Source of the DNA: Adenanthera pavonina
Lineage: Eukaryota > Streptophyta > Magnoliopsida > Fabales > Fabaceae
DNA length: 64,000 nucleotides
Direction of reading: 5' to 3'
NCBI GenBank assembly: GCA_026686845.1
Contig: JAIVEN010000002.1
Span: 36,039,001 to 36,103,000 of the forward strand
Under the pieces are notes generated by a model, which was given only the letters and a program-made list of their open reading frames with translations, did no database searches and was not told the DNA's origin. A program made the position numbers and the translations under genes. The number at the start of each line of letters is the position of its first letter. Positions within the stretch are counted from its first letter, which is position 1. Shown here one piece after another: positions 61,358-64,000 of the stretch.

Positions 61358-63005
61358 TGTTGAATCAAGTGTTTTGATGATTTCAAACCAACTTTCTAGA
61401 GCTTGGAGAGAAGATATCAAAGGTGCACAAATGATCTCAAGTGGAGAAATTCAAGAAAAACCAGTATAAGAATATATGTAGAATCTACAGCCTTGTTTAA
61501 ATTGAGTAAAAGACTTTGATTTGGCAAAAAGATGTTTTAAAACTATGATTCTATGGAATATTTGAAAAACACCCACTAACAGACGAAGTTGGAAACACTT
61601 ATACTGATATGTTGTTTTGAAAATTCAAACTTTGGCTTTGGAAATTTGAATTTCATATTGAAAATGAACAAGTCTGAAAAGAAGCTTCTCTGACAGACGA
61701 ATTTTGACTTGAGAAATTCGAATTTTGATACTTGTCTAAAAAGAGCTTCCTATGACAGACGAACTTTGGCTTTTGAAAATTTGAATTTCAGACAAAACAC
61801 AATTTATAAAAAATGAGAAATTCTTCTGAGGATATGTTAAAGTTCATCTGAAAACTAAGTTTGGAAAGAACATCAAGATGGCTTACTAACAGACGAACTT
61901 TGAACATGAAAATTTGAATTTCAGAAATAAAGCTTGTGAATCTGTCATAATGATATATTGACATACGAATGATAGTATTCAGAAATTCGAACTTTGTATT
62001 TAGTCTGAAAAGAGGCCTCTCTGATAGACGAACTTTGCAGTTTGAAAATTCAAATTTCAAATAGTTGAACTATTGTGTCTTATTGAACTACCCTCTAACA
62101 GACGAATTTTGAGTATCAAAATTCAAATTTCGAAGGCACTGTAGCAAAATGGAACTATTGTTCACTCATTTAAGAAGAACTTTTTACTTGAAAATTCGTA
62201 TGTTCCAACATAGAAATATTTTCCAAAGATCAAAATTTGAACTTTGCTTCATGACAGACGAACTTCGAATATTCAACGTTAAAGTCTTTGGCCTTCGGTC
62301 TCTGCAAAATTCGTCTGTTGGCCAACCAAAATTCAAACTTTGAGTATCAGAAGCATTAATTACGATTGGTGAACGGATGGTTTTTTAGAGTAACCATTGG
62401 GTAACTTCTCCAACGGATAGATTTTGTCTCTAATGTATAGTTGAGACCAAAATCTATAAATATAACATCATTTGAAGTTGTGGGTAATGATTTTAACTTT
62501 GTATATACCGAAACTCTGCCAAATCATTTACTCAAAGTCTCTTACTCTCACATACTTCAATATTTGTACTCCAACTTTCATATACACTCTGATTAAGAGA
62601 GTTTATTCATTATAAACAATCTTATCTTCATCTAGAAGAAAGATTTTCTTGTGAGGGGATACCACAAGGGATTAGGGAAGCACTTAGTTAGAGTGCAAAG
62701 AGAGAAAGTGTGAGCTCTAAAATAGAGCATCAACGCTGTACTGTGGCATTTGCAAGAAGCCCACTAAATTCTTGCAAGATAGTGAAAAATCTCAAGTGGT
62801 GGCTTGGGAACTGGACGTAGGTCAAGATTGAGAGACCGAACTAGGATAAACATCTATGTCTTCCCTTCTCTATTACTGCCTTCACTGATTATTCATTTAT
62901 ACTCTGTTTTACTATCACCTTTGCTTTCCTCACTTTCTTAAAGTTCTACAGAAAATTTTAATCTTCCCAATTCACCCCCCTCTTGGGAAGCCAGCACATC
63001 TAACA
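61358..63005 (+). repeat. Copia A derivative 3' LTR
   Basis: TGTTGAATCAAG to CAGCACATCTAACA, 1648 bp. The U3 has at least seven copies of (G/A)A(C/T)AGACGAA at about 61578, 61692, 61754, 61888, 62023, 62098 and 62252. TATA box at 62455-62462. Confidence 0.9.
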
Positions 63006-63780
63006 TCAAATTCATGAATTCAAGAGAGAAATAAGAAGAAAAAATTGGTTTTCTTTTTGAATGGTCAAGATTCGTAAAAAATTTCTGGGAGTATTTTTGC
63101 AATGGATGTTCATGTTTATATTTTTTTCCTTATAGAAGACTTAACAAGCTATAAAATAGGCCAAAGATCACCACAAATAGATTTTTCAAGAATTATTTAT
63201 GAATTCTCAAACTTCAGGAACAAATTATTATGCTATGCCATGTTATAGAATGTTTATACTATGGCATACAAAGAAATTCTATTATAAGTAGGAACAAGAT
63301 TTAGCTACTAGAACAGTATTTTTTTCCTCATTTTTTGTCCTCCTCTGCTAGGGTTTCAAGGTTTTGAGCTATAGGGTGTGCTTTGTGGCTTCTAGGAGCT
63401 TCAATCTTGGAGGCAATGCTCCTCTCTTACTTCTCCCTTCTCTTTCCCAAGTTGTTGAAGTTGATTTTTGGATTTAAGATTGGTACTTCACATTTGGGGG
63501 TGTAATATGAAAATTAGTGTTTTGGTGTATCTCTTTTGAGCTTTGGAAGTTTTCTAAGCTATGGGTATGAGTTGTTTGATATTTTTAGGCATGTTTGAGC
63601 TTGTATTTGTGAACCCTAAGCCACTTTCAAGAGGGTTTTGTGGAACAAAAATTCTCTTGGTTATTAAGTATTGTATTGTGATGTTTTTAGGGCATAAATG
63701 TTTGGGCTAGGGGGTGGTTCAATGTTTTTAAGGTTAGGGGTCTCAAATCCTAACCCTAAGCAACTTCGGTGCATATGCTT

Positions 63781-63985
63781 ACTTGAATTTTCAAAGGGTA
63801 GTTGGCTTGCTTTATTGAATTTTCAAAGGGTGGTTGGCTTTCTTTATTGAATCTCCACACTCTAAGAGTTGTTAGGGATTGTCAAATCTGTTGGTAAGTG
63901 TGTTCTTTGCTTAAAAGAAAATTGACCCATTATGTATTGAGGACTCTAAGTGACTCATTATGTTTTGAGGACTCTAAGTTAATTA
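63781..63985 (+). repeat. Two short tandem duplications near the window end
   Basis: A unit of about 34 bp starting TTGAATTTTCAAAGGGT (63784 onward) is present twice, and a unit of about 30 bp (GACYCATTATGTWTTGAGGA) is repeated twice at about 63925-63980. They look like recent local slippage within an LTR. Confidence 0.6.
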
Positions 63986-64000
63986 TGGTTTGTGGTACTT

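Larger units (their letters stand above)
57825..63005 (+). mobile_element. Copia A deletion derivative retaining ORF3 and the 3' LTR
   Basis: Flanks are TCACA (57820-57824) and TCAAA (63006-63010), a five-base duplication with one change. It begins with the first ~490 bp of a copia A LTR, then passes at about 58311-58320 straight into sequence homologous to the pol-ORF3 spacer of copia A (around 29855). The rest of the LTR, the primer site, gag and pol are missing. ORF3, both purine tracts and a full 3' LTR (61358-63005) remain. It cannot transpose by itself. Confidence 0.87.
57736..64000 (+). repeat. Probable gypsy-type LTR, running beyond the window, interrupted by a copia A derivative
   Basis: TGTCACACCCCTAAG at 57736 is a typical start of plant gypsy LTRs. 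The sequence resumes at 63006 and continues to the window end with LTR-like, non-coding character (GCTAGGGTTTCAAGG near 63349). The other end is outside. Two short tandem duplications lie near 63784-63850 and 63925-63982. No gene is seen in 63006-64000. Confidence 0.45.

Overview
The window is plant nuclear DNA, most likely from a eudicot: it is AT-rich and consists almost entirely of nested transposable elements (a CACTA DNA transposon, a Tourist-like MITE, SIRE/Maximus-like Ty1/copia elements with an extra ORF, and Ty3/gypsy-type elements with LTRs of 2.4-3.3 kb). I found no intact host gene, no tRNA or rRNA gene and no bacterial-type feature. Boundaries below come from reading LTR ends, primer sites, polypurine tracts and target-site duplications (TSDs) directly; family names rest on recognisable protein motifs.

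Left cluster (1-37,155), from outside in. A 451-bp MITE with a TTA duplication was hit 2 bp inside its terminal repeat by a minus-strand CACTA element (73-36,700, TSD AGG). The CACTA transposase gene is split by a solo LTR (6,653-9,952). The CACTA 5' region is split by another solo LTR (11,447-36,289, TSD AATAT), which is split by a copia element, 'copia A' (12,127-34,469). Copia A is split inside its reverse transcriptase by a gypsy-type element (17,220-28,097, TSD CCTAG). Copia A carries degraded gag, protease, integrase, RT and RNase H, then a separate ORF3.

Middle (37,156-40,779): an old LTR remnant carrying a solo LTR of a second, related copia family ('copia B', 37,375-39,084, TSD AAATT), then low-information DNA.

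Right cluster (40,780-64,000): a minus-strand copia B element (40,780-57,474) with a copia A solo LTR in its 3' LTR (TSD GCTCA), a local inversion in that LTR, a truncated minus-strand gypsy element in its body (44,385-53,037), and a copia B solo LTR in its gag (TSD TCTTT). Beyond it, an LTR that appears to start at 57,736 and to run off the window contains a copia A deletion derivative (57,825-63,005). This derivative lost gag-pol but kept a 593-codon stretch of ORF3 open.

The points most worth following up are ORF3 (visible purifying selection, a conserved TATA-like box and a U3-like motif array upstream), a gypsy family with nearly identical LTRs but a decayed interior present in two opposite-strand copies, and the motif array shared by both copia families.
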